From Microplitis mediator (taxonomy: Eukaryota; Arthropoda; Insecta; Hymenoptera; Braconidae), in NCBI RefSeq assembly GCF_029852145.1, contig NC_079976.1:6324001-6388000 (forward strand): DNA of 64,000 nucleotides, in the 5' to 3' direction. The position numbers and the translations under genes were made by a program. The notes under the pieces are model-generated. The model saw only the letters and a list, made by a program, of their open reading frames with translations, did no database searches and was not told the origin of the DNA. Each line of letters begins with the position of its first letter. Position 1 is the first letter of the stretch. Below are positions 1 through 13,000 of this stretch, in pieces.

Positions 1-2
1 TA

Positions 3-2568
3 GAATCACATGATTTGAGTGCTTGTTCCAGTACATCAAGTGTCGATACACTGTACAGTACCACAACAGTACGTAGTTTTGCATTTCATTCCGGTTCAAA
101 AAATAAAAATGTCGAAACAGTGACTCTCGATTTACTTAAACATAATAATAAAGATTTGGGACCTTTTGGATCTGGTGCTTCGAAAATAATTCATAAAAAT
201 AATAATGATCAATTAGATCCGTCTTTAGATGTCACACGGACGTTACCATCTCACGTTTTGTCTCAAAAACGTGATATAACAACACGCTATTCACTGCAAA
301 CTTGTTCAACAAATTTTGGTTCTTGTGACAATATCACTCAAGCTCACAATTTAATTGACAATAATTATTCTTTGAACAAAAACTATGTAAGAAAAAGATT
401 ACATGTGAAAGGTAAAAGACGTGCACCTCAACCCCCAAGACCGAAAAGTGTATGTAATCATATAAGCAATAGTGCTGAAAGACGTAAACGTCAAGCACCA
501 AAACCACCAGGTTGGAATAAAATAGATCTGATGGACAAAAAAAATTTTGGAAAAGATAATCATACAAATCATAAATGTAGTGGTCAAATTGGTGCCAGAC
601 AAGAAATAATGATGAATGAAGAAGTTAATTATGACAAAAAGTACCAGCAAAATCAATCATCAATAAGCAATGACACCCTGGTATTACGCGGCGGTGTTTT
701 GGTGGCAAAGAAAGAAAATCTGTTGAACAAAACAACAAGTCCGATAAAAATAACAGCAACACCGAAACCCTGGTACAAACGCAGTGTATTTGAGACAAAA
801 AAAACTGATAAAGACAGCAGTAGTTTTGATGACAGTGATCCATTGACAACAAAAATAAATTTTTTTTATCGTGATAAAACCGAAATTAAAGATGATAAGC
901 GCAAAGATAAAGATAAAGATACTAAAAGAAAATCGGGGTTGTGTATATTGACAAATATAAGTGAATTGGACAAAGAAGCTGCGGCAATCGTTCAAGAAGA
1001 ACAAGCTAAGACACGTGCTGCGATACGCCAACAGCAATTTAATGGATCGGATAACATTGATAAATATAATGACAATCAAGAAGAAATAGTTCAAGATATT
1101 GTTACATCTTCTATTGAAAATTCACCTAAACGTGGAACACGTGCTTTGATTTCGAAGTTCAATGCCATTGGAAATATAACCAAAGTTACCGTTAATTCAA
1201 ATTTTTTTAATAAAAATTTGCCGTCACCAAAATTTGATCGTAATTGGAATTCCGCAGGATCATCTGCGAATAAAGATCGCGTTGAACCACCAGATTTATC
1301 ACGTTATTTCCCAGATAAAAATAAAACTAAAAACACCCAAAGTGCTATCAATGCTTCTCGTACGTCATTTTTACAGAGTACGCTAACGGACAATACTTCG
1401 GATAAAAAATTAACGGAACCGCATAAATTAATAAATGATGTCACTAATAGATTAACTGCATTGCAAAGTATCGTTGCGACAAATTCATCAAAAGAAAGTA
1501 CAATGAGGACTCACAGTCCTGTTTTTTACCGTCGTGATAAAAAAGTTTTAGATGAACAAATAATTGATTACAAAAGTTCACCAAAAGTTTATCGCGCTCA
1601 TGATAAAACCAACAGTAAAGATATACAAAATGAATTTAGTGATTTGTTTAAAGAAATAGATCGCCAATTAAATTTTGATATTAAAAATGAAGAATTGCAC
1701 GTAAAGAAGACAAATGATTCAAATAATTCAGCCGCATCAAAAGTAAGCAAAGTTTTAGATATTTTAGTCGAAGCTGAAGGAATTAAAAATAAAACGGATG
1801 GTGATCATAAGAGATTTGATAAAAATAGTAAAGCCGTTACGAATGTATGTGATGACAAAGTTACTGATTTAAAGGAAATGCTTAAAGAAATGAAACATTC
1901 GCTACCTAAGCGGCCTAAGGCAAAAAATAAAACCAGAGAATTTATCAAAAATTCGGAGACGAAAAATTTTTGTGATTCAATTGTTATTTCAAATCCGCCG
2001 GTTATACAAATCGGTCCTTCGACATCAACATCAACGTCAGTGTCGTTGACGTCGTCATCATTATCATCATTTGGAAATAAAGATGAGAGAAAACAAGAAA
2101 CGGACAAAGGCAAAGTATCGTCGAGTGTTCAAACTTGTGGTAATTTACGGAGGGTAACTAATAATTCAGTATTAACTGCGGTACCATCGACCTCACAACA
2201 ATGGAAAGATGATGTTATTTATCGCACAAATGGTAGATCATCGAAAAATAGGGGATTAGTTAAAAATAGATTTCAATTAATGCGTCCGCGGGAATTTGCG
2301 GCTATCGAAGCTATTAAAACAATGAAAATAACTAATCAATCAAATAATGAAGATGATGATAATAATACGTATGCTAATGTTATGGAACAATCGCTTTACG
2401 CAAATGCTTTGGTATTACCGTCGAGAAATCATCAGATTATTTCTAATAGTAGAATAATTATTGATGGTAATGATAGGGATGATTTTATAAAAAGAAAAGA
2501 TAAAATTCCAGTACCTGATTTAACAAGTGATAATAATAAATATCCAGTGGAATTTTTGAAGGCCTCTG
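3..2568 (+). CDS. RBCK1: Exon 1 of the RBCK1-like gene: disordered N-terminal extension
   Basis: This is a single open exon of 855 codons plus one base, ending at the donor GCCTCTG|GTAAGT. The protein is rich in Ser, Asn, Lys and Asp and has no recognisable fold. Two basic proline-rich clusters (RRAPQPPRP at about 420-446 and RQAPKPPG at about 490-513) look like SH3 ligands. Near its end two Tyr-Ala-Asn motifs occur nine codons apart (codons at 2370 and 2397). The eight or so cysteines are scattered and do not form a zinc finger. The frame is kept over more than 2.5 kb of AT-rich DNA, which is strong evidence of coding. The splice phase (1) fits the LTM exon at 3628. Vertebrate HOIL-1 has no such extension, so assignment to the same transcript rests on the splice phase and adjacency. 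Confidence 0.85.
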
Positions 2569-5500
2569 GTAAGTTCATTGTACGTTTTTAAAGTGATTCA
2601 CAGTCTACGGTCTATTTATAATATTTATGAATCAGTTTCTTTAGCTTCTTAGCGTTACTTATAATCATTTTTGTTACTGTTTGTGGTTTTAATTTTAACG
2701 GAATAATATTTTCAGATTTGATACTATTTTTTTGAAAGGGTGCAAATAATTTCTACTTATTAATTGTTTTTATCGAATTTTATATTGTTATGAAATTGAA
2801 ATGTTAATCTGATGATTAGAAAATTAAAATCATTAGCCAGATTCGGGATTTTATCAGATTGAGAATTTGAATCAGCTTTTAAATCGTTTGTCAGGTTTAA
2901 TATTTTTATAAGATTTTGCGTCATTTGTCAGACTTAGAATTATTCGTCAGATTTAAAGCCATTCGTCAGATTTGAAATTTTGATTAGATTTATAATATTT
3001 ATCAGATTTTTAATCATTCATCGGATTCAAAATTTTTATCAGATTTCACGTCATCTGACAGATTTAGGATTATCCGTTAGATTTAGAATTTTAATTAGAT
3101 TTATAATTTTTATCAGATTTTTAATCATTCATCGGATTTAAAATTTTTATCAGATTTCGCGTCATCTGTCACATTTAAAATTATTCGTCAGATTTAAAGT
3201 CATTTGTCAGATTTATAATTTTGACTAGATTTATAATTTTTATCAGATTTTTAATCATTCATCGAATTTAAAATTTTTATCAGATTTCGCGTCATCTGTC
3301 ACATTTAAAATTATTCGTCAGATTTAGAGCCATTCGTCAGATTTGGAATACTGAATAGATATCGAATTTTTATCAAATTTTGAATCATTCAACAAATTTT
3401 ACATTATCGTTAAATTTGGAACTATACGTCAGATTTAAAAATTTTATCATATTTTATTGTTCTCCGTCAGAATTAAACTTATTCATCAGATTTGAGGTCA
3501 TTGGATAGATTCAGAGTCTTATTAAATTTCTAATTATTTGTCAGATTAAATTTTTCCGTTAGATTTAGAATTTTCAACAGATTCTTCATTTCTCGTCAGA
3601 TTTTGAACTTCAGATATTTTTTTTTAGGAAGTAAAGATAATGAAGAAGAAATGACGCAAAACATGAATACCTTGGCTGTGAATCGTTTATTAAAAAAATT
3701 AGAAGGTGCAATAGCATCAGGTAATCACCAAAAAGCCGCTGGATTTGCCAAAGAATTAGCGCATCTTAAAATCCAGTGTTCAGTAGTAAGACAACGACCT
3801 AAAATAGACGATTTATTAAACGTCGACATGTACATCGAAGATAGATTAGCCCACCAAGGACCAATACCACTTCAGGTAATTGAATAACACAAAAAAAAAA
3901 GAAGTAGATCTTGAAATAAAGTTCCGTTATGCAAAATTAAACTTATAATTTATTCATTTTTTATCGACTCGTAGCTTCCGATAAGCATGACGGTAAGACA
4001 ATTGAAAGTTAAAATTTTCAATGAGTTTGAAATACCAGCAAATGTACAGAGATGGATTATTGGAAAAACTTTAGCAGAAAACGACGACGCAACGCTTGAG
4101 GATCTTAAAGCTATTGAAGGAACTCCTGTTTTCCTTTATCTCGTCGCTCCAGGTAATTAATCATTTATTTATTTTTTTTTTCATGATTTTTTTTTTATAT
4201 ATATTAGCGTCGTTTTTCTAAAGGATAGTTTTGAATTTTTGTCATTCCACCCTCGAGAACTCTTCCAAATAATGGAAAGACAATTCTTGTAAATGTTAAG
4301 CTCTCAATTTTAATATTAACCCGACCCCCAAGATGACGGAAGTTTGAGGAGAGAAAACACAAATTTTTAAAAAAAGAATTTTGATATTTTATAACTATGG
4401 TAATAATCGACAAAAAAATTTCAATTTGGCTCAAATCTAGGTACTTCTATATGATGTTTGAACGGGTGCAGTGAGAAATTTTTTTGACCGATATTGCACA
4501 CCTCGAACGCGAAGCGCAGAGGTAGTGCTCTACTGTCGCCAAATGTCAAAGCAGGGTTGTCGTCAATCCGACTTTGTCTTATTTCTATACACGAGAGTAT
4601 TTTATATTATAGTGTATGTTAATTCTAAAGTCAATTTTTCAATTGAAATTTCATATTATTCACATCAATGTTGTGGTTATGTGTCTAGTATATTTAAAAA
4701 AATGCTCATTCTTGGTTATTATAAAAAAAAAAAATTGTTGATAAATATGTAATTTTTAACATTTGAGCTCAGGGGATGTCATTAAACGTTGGCAAGAAAT
4801 AAAAAATAATTGCACATATCTAAGTATCCTTATTTCCTGTCAATCATAATTACACTGGAAAAAATCGGGCGTGAATTCAGAGTGATTATGGATTTTATTT
4901 ACATCCGAATTTACTCCAGGACTCGGAGTTCCAGATTTCTAAAAAAATCACTCGGCATACAGTGTAAATAAGGAGTTAGTTTTTCCAGCTGAGTTATTTC
5001 GGAGTGTTCTGGATTTTATTTAAATCAGCATTAATGCGAATGTTCGCTCTGATTTTGAGTTTTAGTACTAAAATAAACTCTCTTTAGAAGTTAATTTCAC
5101 TTCGAAGCGGAGTTCCAAAAGTATAATCAACTCCCCTTTGGAGTAAATTTGACTCCGCATTCACTCCGGATTTAATCCGCGTTCACTCCGCAAACTTTTT
5201 AGTGTAGATACATGAATATAATTTTTTTTCCTATTTTTTTGGACTTTGTCTACAATTGAAGAAAAATTTAGTCATTTTTGCTTTTTAATTGAGTTTTGTT
5301 TTAAATTTTAGAGACTATTGAATGTATCTATCATTTTTTGTTTTTACAATTATCAATTGAAGACTTTTTTTTATCAGTTCTATTAGTGAAATAGTTCTAC
5401 TAGGGGTCGGTTAAAATGAAATTGAAGAGCTCAAAATTCACTGGATTTTTTTTTTTTAATTATTTAGAAGAGTTTTGGAGGGTGAGCTGATGAAAATTCT

Positions 5501-7020
5501 AAAATTACCTTTGAAAGGACCACCCTAATATATATATATATATTAGGGTGATTCAAAAAACAAACAAATTTTTTTTTTTTCTTCCAAACAGGTTCAAAAG
5601 TTTTGCTTAGATGAAAAAAGACGCTTGTGAAAATTAGAGCTCTTAATATTAATATTAACATTGTCCGCATTGCACTTTTCTATTTCCCATAAGAATAACA
5701 TGGAAAAATTTTTTTTTACGTCTTCTGATTTTTATATGTAGCTGACGATGCGTCATAGGAATAATTGGCAGGCCTATTTTTGTAGGGAATTAAATGCTCT
5801 ACAAAAAAAGATTCTTATTATTTTTTGCGGAATCTATTTGTTCAGAAGTTATTTGAGGTCGAAGTCGAATTCATATTAAATTTTGAGTTTTTCTTACTTT
5901 TCCGGCGAAACCATCAGACCTATTACAAAATATCATGTGACCTTTTTTGTAGACAATTTTATTTCCTAGAAGTTATACCAAATAAAGTTTTTTTGAATTC
6001 CGCATTGTTTTCTAGTTATTTTCATTTTAATGTCATGCTCTTAAAATCGATCAGAAGAGTATTTTTTTTATGAGCATGACATTAAAATGAAAATAACTAG
6101 AAAACAATGCGGAATTCAAAAAAACTTTATTTAGTATAACTTCTAAGAAATAAAATTGTCTACAAAAAAGGTCCTATGATATTTTGTAATAGGTCTGATA
6201 GTTTCGCCGGAAAAGTAAGAAAAACTCAAAATTTAATATGAATTCGACTTCAACCTCAAATAACTTTTGAACAAATAGATTCCGCAAAAAATAATAAGAA
6301 TCTTTTTTTGTAGAGCATTTAATTCCCTACAAAAATATGCCTGCCAATTATTCCTATGACGCATCGTTAGCTACATATAAAAATCAGAAGACTTAAAAAA
6401 AATTTTTTCCATGTTATTCTTATGAGAAATAGAAAAGTGCAATGCGGACAATGTTAATATTAATATTAAGAGCTCTAATTTTCACGGGCGTCTTTTTTTA
6501 TCTCAACGAAACTTTTGAACCTGTTTGGAAGAAAAAAAAAATTTGTTTGTTTTCTGAATCACCCTAATATATATATATATATATATATTTAATTTTGCGA
6601 AATATTTGACGATTATTGAGTTAACGAGCATGATTTTAAAATTGATGGTTAATAAATTTTTAGATTTACAGATCGCTGACATAAATAATAAACAATTTAA
6701 TAAGGTATTGGATCAAAATCATTTAACTGAACGACTACTGACCATTAATAATAATAATGACGATAGTGATAATGATAAAAATAAACACAAGAAAAAAACA
6801 AACCAATTAGACAAAGAAAAAAAAGATGATTACCAAATTAATTTGACGGATGAAAAAAATAAGCAAAAATATTTACCGAAATCAGTTGATCCAGTAAAAA
6901 AAAGTTCATTAATTTTCAATGTCAAAAAATCTGAGGTAATCTTGCGTTCATAAATTAAATTCATGTTCAATTTTAATTATCAGTTATTGATAAATTAATA
7001 TTTTAAATATGTAGGCGGTA

Positions 7021-7053
<33 letters not shown>

Positions 7054-10000
7054 CAAGGGAAAAAAATTGAAAATTTTTTAGAAATTAATAAGAAAATAGA
7101 ATTAAAAAATATGAACAAAGTTTGTTTAGTAAACAAACAAGTGGAGGAGGGTCTGGAAGAGGGTAAAATTATTTTTGATAATCAAATTATTGAAGGGGCT
7201 GCAGCTTTACCAAAGAATAATAATAATGATAATCACGATAATAATAATAATGATAATAATAATAATAATCATAATAATAATAATAGAATGGAACAGTACA
7301 CGCAATTGATGATGCTTGAAAATTGTGAAATTGTTTTAAATGTTGAGCCTATCGAGTGCCCGATTTGTTTTGTTGTTTATGATCCACTTGAAGGTGTAGT
7401 ACTCAGAGACTGTTTACATTCATTTTGCAGGTATAATATATTCATATAAATCTACATATACTAATACTTATTTTTTAAATTAGATGTATAATGATAGGGC
7501 CACCGTAATATTATTTGAATTTGTAAATTTTAATCGTATCTCAATACACTTAAGCTTTTTGATGCGGGACAATAATTTTTATAGGAAAGTGGGGCAAAAT
7601 GAGACTCCATTTAAAAAAAAAAATTTTTTTTGGTTAATATTTGTAAATAGTCTCTGAAAAAATATAGGCTGCGGTGGTCACGAAGTAGTGAGACCATTTT
7701 AGAATTTTGACCAAAAAAAAAATAAATAAATAAATAAAAAGAAGGGAAGGGGGGGGGGGGAATTAAAAATGCTCAGAGACTTTTCCGAAAGATGACCTGA
7801 GATATATTAATGTGAAGGTTCTGGGACCATAAAGTTTTCTTTGCTTCAATATTCTTTATTATTTTATACTGGAAAAACTCTAAGAGTATCGCGGAATGGT
7901 AATCCAGCTAAAAAAAAATTATATTAATTATATATAATTGCATACAATTCTATAAAATTTATATATATAATTATTATGTATGTATGTTTTTATGTAAAAT
8001 TATAAATAATTACACTGGGTCATTTTTTATATGCAATTACATATTATTATATTTAATTATATATGGATTATATATAATTACACATGAATTGCATATAATG
8101 ATATATAACCGTATATAATTATATATATTTATAATTTTTTTTACCCGGGAATCAAGAGATAGAATAAAAAAATGATAAACTGCTCGATTAAAAGAGATCC
8201 CAGAGATATATAAGTGTCAAAATTTCGAAATGGTCGGACTATTTAGGGTGATCAACTCACCCCATAATTGTAAAAAAATCTTTTGTTAAAAATTAGTGTT
8301 TCATTTTGCTCCGTTCCTCCAATAAATTTCTATATTGATTAGTATTAAAAAATGATTGAATTCTAACAAATATAATTTAAAAAAACATCTCAATTTTATC
8401 TCGACAGGCGGATGTCATTTTTTATATTTATACTCTTATAAATATATATATTTTCCCCTTACCTTTATTTTATCACCGCACTGTCATGTATGTTTAATTT
8501 AAATTTATATTTTGCCTGCTGAATTATATTTAAACTATAATTATTATAACCATTATTTTTATTGGTTTATATTTATATATATTTTATATCTTAGGGGATG
8601 TATTGAAAACACAATTAAATATTGCAATGAAGCGGAAGTAAAATGTCCATATCGAGACTCTGAATATACCTGCGAATCAACGCTGCAGGAGCGTGAGATA
8701 AAAGCTGTAATAAATATATTTTTTTTTCATATGACTAAAAAAAAAGTATATAAATAAAAATAAGGGTGAATAGAGGTGCTGTTTTGCTCCAGCTGGGTTA
8801 TCAATTTTTTATTTTTATTTTATCAATAATGATGATAATAATAATCAAATGCCGGCTATTGACTCAATTTTTTTTTTGTTAATTAAAAATATTTGCAATT
8901 TTTTTTTTTTTTTTTAACAGCAACATAAATTTTCACAGATTTTTAATTTATCGCTCGTGTAAACAAATTACAAAACTTTTTATGTTTTTATCACAACTTT
9001 TTTTTTTTAATATTTATATAAAAAAATTTTACTTCGTTTATATTTACGGCGACAATAAGTAAATGTATAAAATATTTGTACAACAATATTTGTACAACAA
9101 TATGTAAAATATTTGTTCGTTATTATTCATAAAATAAAAATTAGTCAATCAAATATTCATCGAAAATGTAAAGTAACTTGATAATTAAACAATTCAACGC
9201 GACCAAAATGAGAGACAAAAATAAAAAATTATACAAGTTCATAATAATGAAATCGTTAATTACCTAGAGGTAAATTTAACAGACGTCGTAATTATCATGA
9301 GTAATTTATCGCGTGCCAAATGCCAAAAGGGCGTATAAAAGTTATACGCCCTTTTGGCTTTGAAGAACCAAAAGGGCGTATAATTTTTTTGTTTTTGGTG
9401 CCAATCGGTTTGTAAACATGTTCTAAGCCTCAAAATAAAAAAAAAATTTTCCAAAGCCAAAAGGGCGTATATCTTTAGATACAAAGATACAAAGATCTAA
9501 AGATATACGCCCTTTTGGCGATAGTACGTCAAAAATTTTTTTTCTGCAGATCTTTACGTTTCGAGCGTTTCTAAAAAGAATGACAAAAGAAATTTTTTTA
9601 TACGCCCTTGGGGCATGGAACCCTATCTAACTGCTGTCATACGCCCTTTTGGCATTTGGCACGCGTTATGTTTTAAACTAAATTTTCACTTGCGAACAAA
9701 TAAATATGCTGGGAAAATAAAATTTCTGTTTATGTGGATTTACACAGATCTAAAATTTTTAATAGATCTCAAAAGATCTCCGGTAATTTCAGAAGATCGT
9801 CGATGATTTCAGATTTACGGTCATCTTAAACAGTCACTGATCTCACCAGATTTTCCGAGATTTCTCAATCACACTAATGGAGATCTATTTAGATTCATGA
9901 AGATCTATAAGTTATGAGATCAACTTTTCTCATTAGGGCTACAAAAGTCGCCCGAGATCTCCGACGATTTTCGTGAATTTTCTCAAATCGTAGATCTTTT

Positions 10001-13000
10001 GAAAAAATAAGCCCTGGCAACTATAAGATCTATAGATCTTTATAGATCTGCTAGAAGTAACGTAGACCTAATTGTTGGAAAATCAAATCTCTGTAGATCT
10101 ACTATAGATCAGCATAGATTTAAATTATTTTTTCCCGGGTATCGTTCTTAAATAATTAAAAAAAAATCATAATTAGAAATTAATTTATTTATTTACTTAA
10201 ATTTTCTCGTTTAATTTAAAATTCCACTTTATTAAAAGATTAACTTGTTGGGCAAAACAATCACCGAGGTAAGATGGCCACCTCAAAATTTTAAGCAAAG
10301 ATTATTTTTTTAATTCATGTTACACACAAAATTTGCCCAAAAATTTTTAGTGAAAATTTTCATGAAGAAAATTAATAAAACAGTTCCAAAGTACTAAAAA
10401 AAATTTTTTTGATCAAAATTTTGAGCTGATCATCTTGTTCTACGTTTCTCCATACATTCTATTATTTATTTAAGCCATAAAAAAATTTGTGAACAAGATC
10501 ATGGATTAATTTTTTTACTGTCACGATAATAATATTGACAGTCAAATTTTTTTTTTAACTTTTATACACAGAAACAACAGATTTTTCGCGCAAGAAAAAT
10601 TTTTCATTATAAAATGAAGACTAAAAAGTTTTTGTTTGGCTCCAGAAAATTTTAATTTTCAATTCATGATGCAAAAAATTTCTTAGGGCAAATAAAAATT
10701 TCGTCGGGGCGAGTCAAAATTTTTTGCGCCAAGAAATCCTTTTTTTCTGTGTACAAAAAAAATTCTTAATTGTCATATTATTGGTTTTTATATTTTCAGC
10801 TGGTGAATCCGCAAATTTATGAACAACATTTAGCTAAATCAGTAGCGCAAGCTGAAAATAATGCCGGACATAATGCATTTCATTGTAAGACACCCGATTG
10901 TCCGGGCTGGTGTATTTATGACGATAATGTTAATAACTTTTTATGCCCCGTGTGCAATAAAAATAATTGCTTAACATGTCGGGTAATTAAAAAACAAAAA
11001 ATTAAATAATATTGACACATAAAGTTCTCCTAATTACTTTAATTTGATGACACAGTCTAACTCCATTATCTCGGACAGTTAATTTACGGAGGAGCGGAAA
11101 TTTCTTGGAATTTTCGAGTTAACGGATGCCCCTTCTCTCTTGAAAAGTAAACTACAACGCATGCGCTCTTACATCTATATGAATGATGCGTATATAAACA
11201 TATAGTCGTATATACTGCGTATATAAAAAATATAGACAGACCCATACAAATATATAGCATCGGGTGGGAGACAGCGTCACTCGTAATGGGGGTTAAGATT
11301 CAGGGGAAGTTTTGAGATAATAGAATCCGAGTTAATGGAGTTCAGCTGTAGGGGAGAGTGGGGCAGAGCGGCCCCCCTAAGCCAATCATTATTTTTTGTG
11401 GCTTTCAACCATAAGATCACTTTACTTTTGTCCTATTTCGAACAAATTTATGGACATTTGGCCAAAATTCTGAAAAATTTTTTTTTTTTTTGTGGGGCAG
11501 ATCGGCCCCCCTTCAAAAAGTGATAAAAAAATTTTTTTTTTCGTTTTTTTTTTTTTTAATTGTTTTCATCATTAAGAATGTCTTTCTTTCTCTTGACAAC
11601 TATTTATGGTTTTATATTACTCGAAAAAAATTTTTTAAAGCGTAAAAAATCGTTCACTCTCGATTACCTTCATTACTAATTGTTATTTAATAAAAAAAAA
11701 ATCAATTCTATAATTTTACTTTATTTCAAAAATTTATCAACTAAAAAAAAATTTAATTTTTATAAATTTTTAGTGACCAAATTTGCCTCTTACATAAAGA
11801 AACGGCCGAAAAATATGAAAAAATAATTTTTTCGGAAGTTTCGGCTGGTCCATTTTGCCCCAAATGTCATGCGTAGGGGTACAAATGCGCAAACATATCG
11901 GATTTATAGTAATTAGTCGAAAAAAAAAAAATTTTTTTTTTGGTCAAAATTTCAGGGGGGCCGCTCTGCCCCACCCTCCCCTACTAAAAATTGAATGATA
12001 GTAATAATAAATAATTAATTTTGCAGGTAATCCATGAAGGTAAAAATTGTTTTGAATACCAAGATGACGTAAGAATATCAAAAGAAAGTGATCAAGAATC
12101 AAAACGTACGGCAGCAATGTTAGCTGAAATGTTGAGACGTGGCGAAGCAATGGCATGTCCAACTTGTGATGTTGTATTGATGAAAAAAATGGGATGCGAT
12201 TGGCTCAGATGTTCAATGTGTAAAACTGAAATTTGTTGGGTTACTAAAGGACCACGTTGGGGACCTGGTGTAATTATAAATTTATTATTTATTATTGACT
12301 TATTATGGGTGTGATAATTCAAACTAATGAATAATTCGGAAAATTCGAATTCTTTGTAAATTTTTTAATTTTTCGTTTTAATTTTCGAATCATTAGAAAT
12401 ATTCGGATTATTTATAAGTTTTCAAATTATTTGGAAAATTCAAATTAGTCGAAAAATTTGAATTACTCGTAAATTTTCGAATCAATTTAAAAATTCCAAG
12501 TATTCGTTACACTGTAAAAATTTTTTGGAGTGAACGCGGATTGTTTATTTACTTAATCTCCTTGTAGTGAAATTTACTCCAAAGGGGAGTTTATTTTAAC
12601 ATTAAAACTCAGAATCAGAGTGAAAGCGGATTTAAATAAAATTCAGATGACTCCGCTGAAAAGACAAACTTTCCATTTACTCCGTATGCAGAATGATTTT
12701 TTAAAAAAACTCCGAAACTTTAAGGGAATTCGGATTTAAATAAAATCCGGAATCTCTCTGAATTCACTTCCGATTTTTTAGTGTAATTTTCGAAAAATTG
12801 GAAAAATTTAAATTATTCACAAATTTTTTTATAATTTATCACGTGCAAAATAAAAATTTGATTTCCGAATTTCTAACCAAGTACACAGAGTTAATCGAAT
12901 AATGTGAAAATTTAATGTACTTGAAGATCAGAACGTTTTTTGCGGAATGAAATAAAAAAAAAGAAATGAAAAGTAAAATATCTACACGGAAAGAATTTTT

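Noticed and set aside
15..17. TTG as start codon of the first large ORF
   Set aside because: The frame stays open upstream to base 3 and TTG starts are not expected in a nuclear animal gene; the exon continues beyond the window.
5543..5549. TTAGGGT at element ends as telomeric repeat
   Set aside because: Only one unit, always as part of a transposon terminus; insect telomeres use TTAGG arrays, which are absent.
12268..12269. Splice donor GTGTAA at 12268 for exon 8
   Set aside because: It leaves phase 1, which does not match exon 9; the donor two bases later restores the GPG-GNGDTSGG junction expected from HOIL-1.
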